Below, in pieces: positions 42,165-48,762 of a stretch of 48,762 nucleotides of DNA; within the stretch, counting starts at the first letter, position 1; the number at the start of each line of letters is the position of its first letter. This DNA is from Mesorhizobium sp. B2-7-2 (lineage in GTDB: Bacteria > Pseudomonadota > Alphaproteobacteria > Rhizobiales > Rhizobiaceae). Made by a program: the position numbers and the translations under genes. The stretch spans positions 1 through 48,762 of the forward strand of contig NZ_VFTZ01000034.1 of the NCBI RefSeq assembly GCF_006440775.1, given 5' to 3'. A model generated the notes under the pieces. It was given only the letters and a program-made list of their open reading frames with translations. It made no database searches and had not been told where the DNA came from.

Positions 42165-44465
42165 TCACTGCCCGCTGTTGCTCGCCACCGGCGCCACCAG
42201 CGAGGTGATGCGGCGGATGGCGACACGCCGGTTCTCGCGGTTCGGACCGGGCGTGTTCACTTTGAGATACTCCTCGCCATAGCCCTGCGTGGTGAGGTTC
42301 TCGGCCGGGATACCGAAAGCGTTGGTAAGCGCCTCGGCCACCGCCTCGGCGCGCCGGTCCGACAGAGCGAGGTTCGCGTCCGGCGTGCCCACGGCGTCGG
42401 TGTGGCCTTCGATCAGGAAGGTCTCGGCCGGGTTCTTCTTGAGCAGTTTTTCAATGGCACTGGCGACGCCTTCGAGCTTCTGCACCTCGGCGTCGGAGAT
42501 GGTGGCCGAGCCGAAATCGAAGTTCAGCGTGTCGAGATCGATACGCCGGGCGATGTCGCGCACGCGGGCCGACCGCTTCACCTCGTCGATCGAGTAGAGA
42601 CGCTGCACCCTTTCCACAGGTGGCTGCTCGAGGAAGGTATAATATTCGTCCGGATCCTCGACTTCCTCCGAATCCAGGATGTAGTCCCGGCGCGGGATGT
42701 CGAGCCGCATCGGTGGCAGGTCGTCGCCTGGATCGCGCCACTCGTCGACGTCGTTATAGTAGCGCTCGTCGACATAGCTCAGCACATATTCGCGGCCATC
42801 CGATGTAACGCGCGATCGCCGGACGACGTCGCCATTACGGTTGCGGATGGTGATGATCCTGACGCCGTTGTCGCGCTCCACGATTTCGCGGGTGCGGCCG
42901 CCCGAAAGATCCTCGTAGTAAACATCCCTGGCGCCGCGGGTGATGCGAGGAGCTTCGTTGCTTTCCACGAATGTCTGGTTGTTGAACTGAAGGATCACCC
43001 GGTCGCCGAACTGCTTCACCACGTCGGCACCCTGCGGCCGGCGGCGCTCACGGACGACCTGCTCGGGCGTAAGCTCGATCCGCTTGCCCTTCTCCTGGTC
43101 CACTGGGACGATCTTTTCGGGCTTGATCGCCTGCTGCGCCGACTTGTCGTCGGTGGGCGGCGGGCCCTGATTTACGGGAGCCTGCTTCTCGGCCTGCTGG
43201 CCGGCTTGTTGCCCGGCCTGATTGCCGCCCTGCTGCTCGGCTTGATTACCGCTCTGTTCAGCGCCGGCTTGGCCAGTCTCGTTCTGGCCGGCCGGCTGGC
43301 GGCCCTTGTGCCTGCGCATGGCATCCTTCTGGCTGTCAAGCACAGGTGCCTCGTTCGGATTGGCAGGCGCCGCGCCCTGCGCGGCATTGCCGCCGCTTTC
43401 GGGCTGGTTATTGTTGGCAGGCTGATTGTTGGCCGGCTGTTCACCAGTGGCAGGCTGCTGCTGCCCGGTTGCGGGCTGCTCGGTCAGCGGTTTCTTGGCC
43501 TGCCTCTTGTTCTGGTTCGAAAGCTGTTCCTGTTGAGCCGGCGCTTGCTCGGTCTCGGCAGGTGCCTGCGCGGTTCCGGGAACCGGCAACGGCTTGAGCT
43601 TGCGAGAACCCTGGCCTGCTGGCGTCTGTTCGGCAGGGGTCTGGCTTTGCTCGGCAGGTTGCTGGGCCTGCTTGCGCCGCTTGCCGGGCTGGTTGTCATT
43701 TGCCGGCTGTTCTGACGGCTGTTCCGCGGGTGCGGCTTCCTGCTGCTGCTGATTGAGCTTCTTCTTGCGCAGTTGCTGCTGCTGGTCGGGCGTGGCCTGC
43801 TCGGCCGGAGCCGTCTCGCTTTGCTGCTGCTGATTGAGCTTCTTCTTGCGCAGTTGTTGCTGCTGGTCCGGTGCGGTCTGCTCGGCCGGTTGCTCAGCCG
43901 GCGCCGTTTCGGCCTGCTGGTTGCGCTTCTTCTTACGTGGCTGCTGCTCTTCGGTTGCAGGCTGACTGCCCTGATCGGCTGGAGCAGCCTCGGTCTGCTG
44001 GTCGCGCTTCTTGCGCGGCTTGAATTGCTGCTCGTCGGTCGCAGGCTGGCCGCCTTGGTCGGCGGGTGCCGCCTCGATCTGCTGCTGTTGGTCGCGCTTC
44101 TTGCGTGGCTTGAACTGCTGCTCGGCCGGTGCAGCTTCCCCGGACTGGGCGCCCTCCGTCTGCTGCTGCTCGTGCCGCTTCTTGCGCGGCTGTTGCTCGG
44201 ACTCGGCGGGCGCGGCCTGTTCGGCCGGCGCCGATTCGCTTTGCTGCTGCTGCTCGCGCTTTTTTTTACGCGGCTGTTCAGCTCCACCCTGCGCGCATTC
44301 TTCGGCCGACTGCCCTTCGGCGCAGGCGGCCTGAGCCAGCACGAGCGGCGCTCCGTGCAGGCCGCCGGAAGCGACACCCCCCTGCAGCGGGTACGCGCCC
44401 AACGGCGCGGATGCCATAAGCAGGCCGATTGCCGTGCCCGCCAGAATCCGTGGTTGGCGTTTCAT
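42165..44465 (-). CDS. OmpA-family protein with long Q/K/R-rich repeat region
   Basis: 766 aa. Signal-peptide-like N-terminus (ILAGTAIGLLMASAPLGAYP), then about 370 residues of low complexity with eight basic cores of PRKKKR/LRKKKL type separated by QQQQ and APAEQ stretches. A middle domain (VVKQFGDRVILQFNNQTFVES, YYEDLSGGRTREIVERDNG) and the C-terminal OmpA domain follow: LNFDFGSATISDAEVQKLEGVA, FLIEGHTDAVGTPDANLALSDRRAEAVAEAL, TTQGYGEEYLKVNTPGPNRENRRVAIRR, which binds peptidoglycan. It may be an outer-membrane or periplasmic anchor. AGGAG precedes the ATG at 44465. Confidence 0.88.
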   Translation of the reverse strand: MKRQPRILAGTAIGLLMASAPLGAYPLQGGVASGGLHGAPLVLAQAACAEGQSAEECAQGGAEQPRKKKREQQQQSESAPAEQAAPAESEQQPRKKRHEQQQTEGAQSGEAAPAEQQFKPRKKRDQQQQIEAAPADQGGQPATDEQQFKPRKKRDQQTEAAPADQGSQPATEEQQPRKKKRNQQAETAPAEQPAEQTAPDQQQQLRKKKLNQQQQSETAPAEQATPDQQQQLRKKKLNQQQQEAAPAEQPSEQPANDNQPGKRRKQAQQPAEQSQTPAEQTPAGQGSRKLKPLPVPGTAQAPAETEQAPAQQEQLSNQNKRQAKKPLTEQPATGQQQPATGEQPANNQPANNNQPESGGNAAQGAAPANPNEAPVLDSQKDAMRRHKGRQPAGQNETGQAGAEQSGNQAEQQGGNQAGQQAGQQAEKQAPVNQGPPPTDDKSAQQAIKPEKIVPVDQEKGKRIELTPEQVVRERRRPQGADVVKQFGDRVILQFNNQTFVESNEAPRITRGARDVYYEDLSGGRTREIVERDNGVRIITIRNRNGDVVRRSRVTSDGREYVLSYVDERYYNDVDEWRDPGDDLPPMRLDIPRRDYILDSEEVEDPDEYYTFLEQPPVERVQRLYSIDEVKRSARVRDIARRIDLDTLNFDFGSATISDAEVQKLEGVASAIEKLLKKNPAETFLIEGHTDAVGTPDANLALSDRRAEAVAEALTNAFGIPAENLTTQGYGEEYLKVNTPGPNRENRRVAIRRITSLVAPVASNSGQ

Positions 44466-44658
44466 ATCGATTTCTCCTAATGGGGTCCCATCCCTGCCCA
44501 AACTTTCATCAACCATAATTGGTTCCGTCGGGCATTGGCGCCAACCAAGGATGCCTGGCCGGCCTTTTGAAGGCAATTTCGTGTTTTTCTAATGTTGATA
44601 CTGGGTCGCCGCCACACAGCGCTTGACCGCAAGGCCGCGGAGGGCCAAATCCAGCCAA

Positions 44659-45105
44659 ATGACCGCGCCATTCTGGAAAACCAAGACGCTTGAGGCGATG
44701 ACCCCGGCCGAATGGGAATCGCTATGCGACGGCTGCGGCAAATGCTGCCTGTCGAAGCTCGAGGACGAGGATACGGGCGAGATCTTCTGGACGAGCGTCG
44801 GCTGCAGGCTTTTCGATGCCGAGAACTGCCGCTGCTCCGACTATCCAAACCGCCTGGCGCGGGTGCCCGATTGCGTCGGCCTAACGCCGCAGAACGTGCG
44901 CACCATCACCTGGCTGCCAAAGACCTGTGCCTACCGGCTTATCGCCGAGGGCCATGATCTCTACTGGTGGCACCGGCTTGTTTCGGGAAGCGCTGAGACC
45001 GTGCACGAAGCCGGCATCTCGATCCGGGGCCAGGTGAAGGCCAAGGAAACCGATCTGGCCGAGCCGGACGATTATTTTGATTATATATTGGACGACGAAC
45101 CGTAA
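44659..45105 (+). CDS. ycgN: YcgN-family cysteine-cluster protein
   Basis: 148 aa. Eight cysteines: Cys23, 26, 29, 30 (WESLCDGCGKCCLSKL), 49, 57, 59 and 72, in the arrangement of the YcgN/UPF0260 family, which may bind an Fe-S cluster or zinc. The end ...DDYFDYILDDEP is typical, but its last codons (GACGACGAACCG TAA) belong to the first unit of the hairpin array that follows. ATG at 44659 chosen; an upstream TTG at 44623 is possible. Confidence 0.88.
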   Translation: MTAPFWKTKTLEAMTPAEWESLCDGCGKCCLSKLEDEDTGEIFWTSVGCRLFDAENCRCSDYPNRLARVPDCVGLTPQNVRTITWLPKTCAYRLIAEGHDLYWWHRLVSGSAETVHEAGISIRGQVKAKETDLAEPDDYFDYILDDEP

Positions 45106-45412
45106 CCGGTTCGCGTCTGGACGACGAACCGTAGCAGTTCGCGTCTGGATGACGAACCCTGACAGGTTCGCACCTGGATGACGAACCGTAGCCGGTTCGC
45201 ATCTGGATGACGAAGCCTAACGGGATGCTTTTGACGAGGAACGACGAACCCTGCGGGTTCGCGTTTAGAATCCTGAGGTGGTTGGCGTTTTTGGCCACGA
45301 GCGACGAACCCTGGCGGGTTCGCGCCTAGGACCTAGGGTTCGCGTTTTTGGCCACGAGCGACGAACCCTGCGGGTTCGCGCTTATATGAACCGGACATGA
45401 ATGGCCGGTTCG
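45089..45412. repeat. Tandem hairpin array after ycgN
   Basis: Five 28-29 bp units lie head to tail at 45089, 45118, 45146, 45175 and 45204: TGGAYGACGAACC, six bases, GGTTCGCRYC. Further hairpins are at 45245-45261, 45305-45322, 45362-45378 and 45388-45411, with a repeated GTTTTTGGCCACGAGCGACG spacer. Each forms CGAACC/GGTTCG stems. Inner pair G-C in units 1 and 4 becomes C-G in the units at 45245, 45305 and 45362. Unit 1 includes the ycgN stop; unit 5 has decayed. The gap 45413-45489 shows nothing else. No function known to me. Confidence 0.8.
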
Positions 45413-45489
45413 CGGAAGGTTCAGACGCAAAAAGGCATTTTCCAATCATCGGTTCTACGGGCGACAGCCCAAAATAAGGAGAGAAGACG

Positions 45490-45843
45490 ATGTTCAACAC
45501 GATCAGGACGGCAGCCCTTTCGGCCCTTGTCGGGCTTGGCGCTTTGACCGCCATTCCGGCACATGCGGACAGCCTCTATCTCGGTTTTGGGGACAGACAC
45601 GACCCGCGTTTCGGCATCTACACCGGCGACGATGACGGTTATCGCCGCGACTGGCGCCGCGACCGCGATTGGCGCGGCTGTTCGCCGGACCGCGCCCTCG
45701 ACAAGGCCGAGCGCATGGGTCTGCACCGCGCCCGCATCGTCGACATCAGCCGCCGTACCGTGAAGGTGGCAGGCCGCCAGTATGGCGACCGTGTCGTGGT
45801 GGTGTTCGCCAACGAGCGCGGTTGCCCGATCATCTATCGCTGA
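45490..45843 (+). CDS. Small secreted protein of unknown function
   Basis: 117 aa. Signal peptide TAALSALVGLGALTAIPAHADS, then an Arg/Asp-rich stretch (DDDGYRRDWRRDRDWRGCSPDRA) and a domain AERMGLHRARIVDISRRTVKVAGRQYGDRVVVVFANERGCPIIYR. Two cysteines could form a disulfide. This type of short protein is frequent in rhizobial genomes; I cannot assign a function. AGGAGAGAAG precedes the ATG and a strong terminator follows. Confidence 0.75.
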   Translation: MFNTIRTAALSALVGLGALTAIPAHADSLYLGFGDRHDPRFGIYTGDDDGYRRDWRRDRDWRGCSPDRALDKAERMGLHRARIVDISRRTVKVAGRQYGDRVVVVFANERGCPIIYR

Positions 45844-45854
45844 GGCTGAAAGGA

Positions 45855-45873
45855 CGATCCTCTTCGAGGATCG
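45855..45873. other. Hairpin after the small secreted protein gene
   Basis: CGATCCTC-TTC-GAGGATCG, 11 bases after the stop, just before the terminator. Confidence 0.6.
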
Positions 45874-45879
45874 CCTATG

Positions 45880-45914
45880 AAACGCCCCGCAGGATGATCC
45901 TCCGGGGCGTTTTG
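45880..45914. terminator. Bidirectional terminator
   Basis: AAACGCCCCG-N13-CGGGGCGTTTT between the convergent secreted-protein and SIMPL genes. Confidence 0.85.
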
Positions 45915-45944
45915 CTAACGGCATGTCTGCGGCTGGGCTGGATA

Positions 45945-46655
45945 TCACCTCAGCTCGAAAGTGACCGTGACCTGGACGTTGTAGGAATTCTCGCCGGCCT
46001 GCACCGGGACGGCCGAACGGGCCGCATCGAAAGACTTGGCCGCCATCGGCATCGGCGCCGGCGCGACATTCTGGTCGGTGATCTCGAGCACCTTGCCCAG
46101 ACTGACGCCGGCCGCTTCGGCGAGCGTCTTTGCCCTGGCCATCGCGTCGGCGACGGCCTTCTTGCGCGCCTCGGTGATCGTGGCCTTCGGATTATCGTTG
46201 GTAAAAGCGATGCCGCCGCCCTGGTTGACGCCGAGCGACACCGCCTTGTCCAGAATCTCGCCGGTCTTGTCGACGTTGCGCACGCGCACCGACAGCGTGT
46301 TGGTCACCTGATAGGCGACGAGCTCGGCTTCCTGGCTGCCGTCGGCCTTGTTGGTGTAGTTGTAGCGTGGGTTGATCTGGATGCCGGCGGTCTGCAGGTC
46401 GCGTTCGGCGATGCCGGCGGACTTCATCGCCGCGATCACCGCCGCCATGGCGTCGTTGTTGGCGTCGAGCGCTTCGCGCGCGCTCTTGGCCTCGCGCATA
46501 ACGCTGAGCGAAAGGATCGCCATGTCCGGCGCCACGGTCGCTTCGCCTTCGCCGGACACGATGATGCGGGGCGGAGGCTGGGTGTCGGCGGCGCTCGCCA
46601 GCGCCGGGAACGCGACCGCGGCAGCGAGCGCGATGGGCAAAAGATGTCTGGTCAT
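45945..46655 (-). CDS. SIMPL-domain (DUF541) periplasmic protein
   Basis: 236 aa with signal peptide (LLPIALAAAVAFPALASAAD). RIIVSGEGEATVAPDMAILSLSVMREAKSAREALDANNDAMAAVIAAM and YQVTNTLSVRVRNVDKTGEILDKAVSLGVNQGGGIAFTNDN match the SIMPL/DUF541 family (E. coli YggE, tied to oxidative stress). GAGGAG precedes the ATG at 46655. Single gene, ended by the bidirectional terminator. Confidence 0.9.
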   Translation of the reverse strand: MTRHLLPIALAAAVAFPALASAADTQPPPRIIVSGEGEATVAPDMAILSLSVMREAKSAREALDANNDAMAAVIAAMKSAGIAERDLQTAGIQINPRYNYTNKADGSQEAELVAYQVTNTLSVRVRNVDKTGEILDKAVSLGVNQGGGIAFTNDNPKATITEARKKAVADAMARAKTLAEAAGVSLGKVLEITDQNVAPAPMPMAAKSFDAARSAVPVQAGENSYNVQVTVTFELR

Positions 46656-46865
46656 GAAAACTCCTCGAAGTCTGCGGTCCGCCGCCCGTGCCGCATCTGC
46701 CTCGATCCGCAAAAGGCATCAGTGCGGCGCAAGGGTTGGACCTTTCTCGCGCCATATGGGCGCAGGCCGCTCTACGGCGCGAATATGGGCTGATTTTGGC
46801 GTTTTGCGCCAGAGTTTTCGAAAGCCTTGTGCGGACGAGCGAAAAACACTAAGCCAGCCCGCGTG

Positions 46866-46941
46866 GGGCCTGTAGCTCAATGGTTAGAGCCGGCGGCTCA
46901 TAACCGCTTGGTTGGGGGTTCGAGTCCCTCCGGGCCCACCA
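46866..46941 (+). tRNA. tRNA-Ile2 (CAT anticodon), phage-type attachment site
   Basis: 76 bp with encoded CCA. Acceptor stem GGGCCTG/CGGGCCC, anticodon loop CTCATAA, T-loop GGTTCGAGTCC. The D-stem GTAGCTCAATGGTTAGAGC and the body resemble E. coli ileX, and not the rhizobial initiator or elongator Met tRNAs, so it is likely the lysidine-modified isoleucine tRNA, although scanners may call it Met. A tyrosine integrase follows 107 bp downstream, so its 3' end is probably an att site. Confidence 0.88.
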
Positions 46942-46976
46942 TGACCATTGATTTTATTTCGGAAAAGTGCCCTCGG

Positions 46977-46992
46977 CCCAAAACGTTTTGGG
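46977..46992. repeat. Perfect palindrome between tRNA and integrase
   Basis: CCCAAAAC|GTTTTGGG, 36 bp after the tRNA. GGACC-GT-GGTCC (47013-47024) follows. They could be integrase or excisionase sites of attL or a tRNA terminator; a T-run is absent. Confidence 0.5.
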
Positions 46993-47047
46993 TCCATTAT
47001 GGGCCAAAACAAGGACCGTGGTCCCGGTTTGTTCCGACTCGGTGTGA

Positions 47048-48238
47048 TTATCTGACGATGCGGAGGTTTGCCCGTCGCTTCATGGCGTCGCGTTTGGCCT
47101 CGCGCTCGTTGATCGCGCGAGCAATATCAACCGCGATCCGCTTCTTGTTGGCCTCACGCACGTAGTCATCCGTCACCGTCATGGAGGAATGCCCCATGGC
47201 GTCCATGATGGCCCGGGCCTGGATGTTGCATTCAGCGAGGTAGGTGCCGAAGGTACGGCGCAGGCCGTGAAGCGTATAGCCGTCAGGAATATCGGCCTGT
47301 CGTGCCCAATGCTGCATCATGCCTGTCAGGCTCTTTTCTGAAAACGGGTTGCCATAGCCATTCTTCAAGACGGTTCCACCCTTCGAGCGGTCAAGCGGGT
47401 CTAGCGCAGCCGCCAGTTTGTCCACCACCGGGATAAACATCTCCCGTCCGCCATGACGGTTTCGGTTCTTCTTCTGTCGGAAGGCGAACGCCTCGATCAA
47501 TGCCAAGGAACCGTCGAACAGTTCGATCTCCTCGGTCACGAGATCATCCCATTCAAGGTCAGCGATGTCGCCTCGTCGGTTGCCGAGCCAGAAACCAAGC
47601 GCGTAGCACGTCCGAGCCGGCGTCCCGATCGGATGCCGCTCCTCGTACTTTTCTCGGATCGCAATTGGCCAAGCCGGGTTCTTGGTCGATTTGGGCACGC
47701 GTACGCGAATTGACAGTGAAGGATCATCCTGCGGCTTTATCCATTTCTCGACATCGGTCGCGACCCATAAAAGCTTCTTGATGGCAACCAGCATATGTTT
47801 GGCGACTGTGCGGTTGCTCCTGAAGATGCTTTCGATGATGGCGCGAAGCCGATCCGCGTCGAGATGTTGCACCGGAGTATCGCGCCAAGTGAGTGGGTAA
47901 TTTGGATCGACCCGCAGATTAAGAAAACGCTCAATCAGTCGCGCATTCTTCCGCTGCGTCGCTTCATCAAAATCGAGCCACTCCATTGTCGTTTCAAGCC
48001 GGCGCCCGGCATGGCCAAAAGTTTCAGGCAGTGCCCGACCGGGCAAATCGATGATCCCTGCATTCTTGTGTTGGCCCTGCGTGGCCTTCTCGTAAGCCGC
48101 CTCGAACTCGGGATCGCCAGGTTTGCCAGGAAGGTGCATCTCGGGCACGCCTTTTGCGCGGTAGCGATAGATTCGCTTGCCGTTCTTGAGGCGCGAAGAT
48201 ACCCCAGGGTAACTGGGGTCCTTAAATGGGCGAGCCAT
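47048..48238 (-). CDS. Tyrosine recombinase (integrase)
   Basis: 396 aa. An SAM-like N-terminal core-binding part (about 80-170) and the catalytic domain with LGFWLGNRRGDIADLEWDDL (first Arg), LHGLRRTFGTYLAECN (H-x-L-R) and MGHSSMTVTDDYVREANKKR (H and Tyr nucleophile region). It should integrate an element at the neighbouring tRNA. AAGGAG precedes the ATG at 48238. Its 3' end faces the tRNA, the usual orientation. Confidence 0.9.
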   Translation of the reverse strand: MARPFKDPSYPGVSSRLKNGKRIYRYRAKGVPEMHLPGKPGDPEFEAAYEKATQGQHKNAGIIDLPGRALPETFGHAGRRLETTMEWLDFDEATQRKNARLIERFLNLRVDPNYPLTWRDTPVQHLDADRLRAIIESIFRSNRTVAKHMLVAIKKLLWVATDVEKWIKPQDDPSLSIRVRVPKSTKNPAWPIAIREKYEERHPIGTPARTCYALGFWLGNRRGDIADLEWDDLVTEEIELFDGSLALIEAFAFRQKKNRNRHGGREMFIPVVDKLAAALDPLDRSKGGTVLKNGYGNPFSEKSLTGMMQHWARQADIPDGYTLHGLRRTFGTYLAECNIQARAIMDAMGHSSMTVTDDYVREANKKRIAVDIARAINEREAKRDAMKRRANLRIVR

Positions 48239-48250
48239 CAAATGCTCCTT

Positions 48251-48460
48251 TCAGGACCCTTTCAGATCTGCCCGTACCGAACGGGTTTTGCTTTCGATGG
48301 CAACCCGCAGGAGCACCGGGTAAGGAAAGCCTCTTCCTTGCTCTATGCCTTCAAAGGTGCGCTTCGGTATTCCAAGCACCTTGGCCGCGGCTGCGGCAGT
48401 GAACCCTTCCTTGGCCCGCCATGCTTTCACGTCTTGCGCAAGTTTGTCGTTCTCGCTCAC
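48251..48460 (-). CDS. Small HTH protein of the element (Cro/CI type)
   Basis: 69 aa from a GTG at 48460 (GGAAGG seven bases upstream; a GTG at 48478 is also open). DVKAWRAKEGFTAAAAAKVLGIPKRTFEGIEQGRGFPYPVLLRVAI is a helix-turn-helix. It overlaps nothing and lies 12 bp upstream of the integrase on the same strand. Probably a regulator or excisionase of the element. Confidence 0.75.
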   Translation of the reverse strand: MSENDKLAQDVKAWRAKEGFTAAAAAKVLGIPKRTFEGIEQGRGFPYPVLLRVAIESKTRSVRADLKGS

Positions 48461-48527
48461 GTCATGCCTTCCGCACACGGGCTTTCATCGTACTACGTCC
48501 GCAGCGTATACGCAATAAACGTATTTT

Positions 48528-48762
48528 CTATCGCTTTTCTACCTCCCGCCTACTTCGTTCCAACAGCTCTTGAAGGCGGCTATCTTTGTCCGGCAACGAG
48601 GTGAAAGCAATATCCAGGGCTACACGATCCCAGACAGCGCGGCTGTTGATGCGCTTGGGCTTCGGCATTCGCCCATCGGCAACCATCTCGTCAAAGAGCG
48701 TCGATCCTACACCGATGTAGCGAGCCGCTTCCTCACGAGATAGCCCTCGTGGGGCATACGAG
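48528..48762 (-). CDS. AlpA-like DNA-binding protein, partial
   Basis: 78 codons visible before the window edge, start missing. GLSREEAARYIGVGSTLFDEMVADGRMPKPKRINSRAVWDRVALD is the winged helix of AlpA/MerR-type regulators that often control excision of integrated elements. The stop TAG is at 48528-48530. It is consistent with a third gene of the integration module. Confidence 0.75.
   Translation of the reverse strand, partial: SYAPRGLSREEAARYIGVGSTLFDEMVADGRMPKPKRINSRAVWDRVALDIAFTSLPDKDSRLQELLERSRREVEKR

Noticed and set aside
42117..43715. 532-aa plus-strand frame
   Set aside because: Antisense to the repeat-rich OmpA-family gene; Leu-rich from reversed Gln codons.
45089..45412. CRISPR array
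   Set aside because: Period is 28-29 bp with no unique spacers; the repeats themselves vary and form hairpins, and no cas gene is near.
46866..46941. Initiator or elongator tRNA-Met
   Set aside because: Body matches isoleucine tRNA with CAT (ileX-like); the acceptor begins GGGCC rather than CGCGG or GGCGG.

Overview
The window looks like chromosome from a high-GC alphaproteobacterium of the Hyphomicrobiales, most like Mesorhizobium. This rests on the protein families, the carA/yqeY/dnaG/rpoD neighbourhood, and rhizobial-type intergenic palindromes. It is inference; no database was searched. Coding density is high, and many genes sit in divergent regulator/target pairs with a visible palindromic operator between them.

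Layout. 1-10.9 kb: SH3-domain secreted protein; ArsR/MFS pair; LysE/LysR pair; RibD-like reductase; PCMT-like methyltransferase; mntH/mntR manganese uptake pair; YpfJ-type metallopeptidase; Tet-type MFS pump. 10.9-24.5 kb: frameshifted XRE antitoxin-like gene, carA, yqeY, an L,D-transpeptidase-like protein, a stand-alone DnaB-type ATPase, a frameshifted GNAT gene, an MFS exporter, DUF2061, a Na/Pi-cotransporter-like protein, an RcnB-like protein, then dnaG and rpoD with a strong terminator. 24.5-28.4 kb: GYD and DCC proteins, a PadR gene with its operators, YiaA/B, and a PspA/TetR pair with three identical-type operators. 28.4-32.4 kb: a two-gene RNA-repair operon (hen1-pnkp). 32.5-39.4 kb: BKACE enzyme beside a decayed ABC permease, azoR/LysR pair, TetR/VOC pair, an active HtrA-like protease, a catalytically dead paralogue and a LuxR-type regulator. 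39.4-41.6 kb: VapBC and ParDE around an SDR gene. 41.6-46.9 kb: a likely small RNA, a very long OmpA-family protein, YcgN, a hairpin-repeat array, a small secreted protein, a SIMPL protein and tRNA-Ile2(CAT). 47-48.8 kb: integrase, HTH and AlpA-like genes, the end of an integrated element that uses the tRNA as its attachment site.

Most notable: the Pnkp/Hen1 RNA-repair operon; a 29-bp-period array of hairpins whose first unit contains the ycgN stop codon; a 160-bp MITE-like element whose two arms show compensatory changes; mosaic palindromes of two families sharing a linker; a protease paralogue with all three catalytic residues replaced; and VapC and SDR enzymes each lacking one expected catalytic residue. 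Two genes (XRE, GNAT) carry single-base frameshifts that could be decay or sequencing error.
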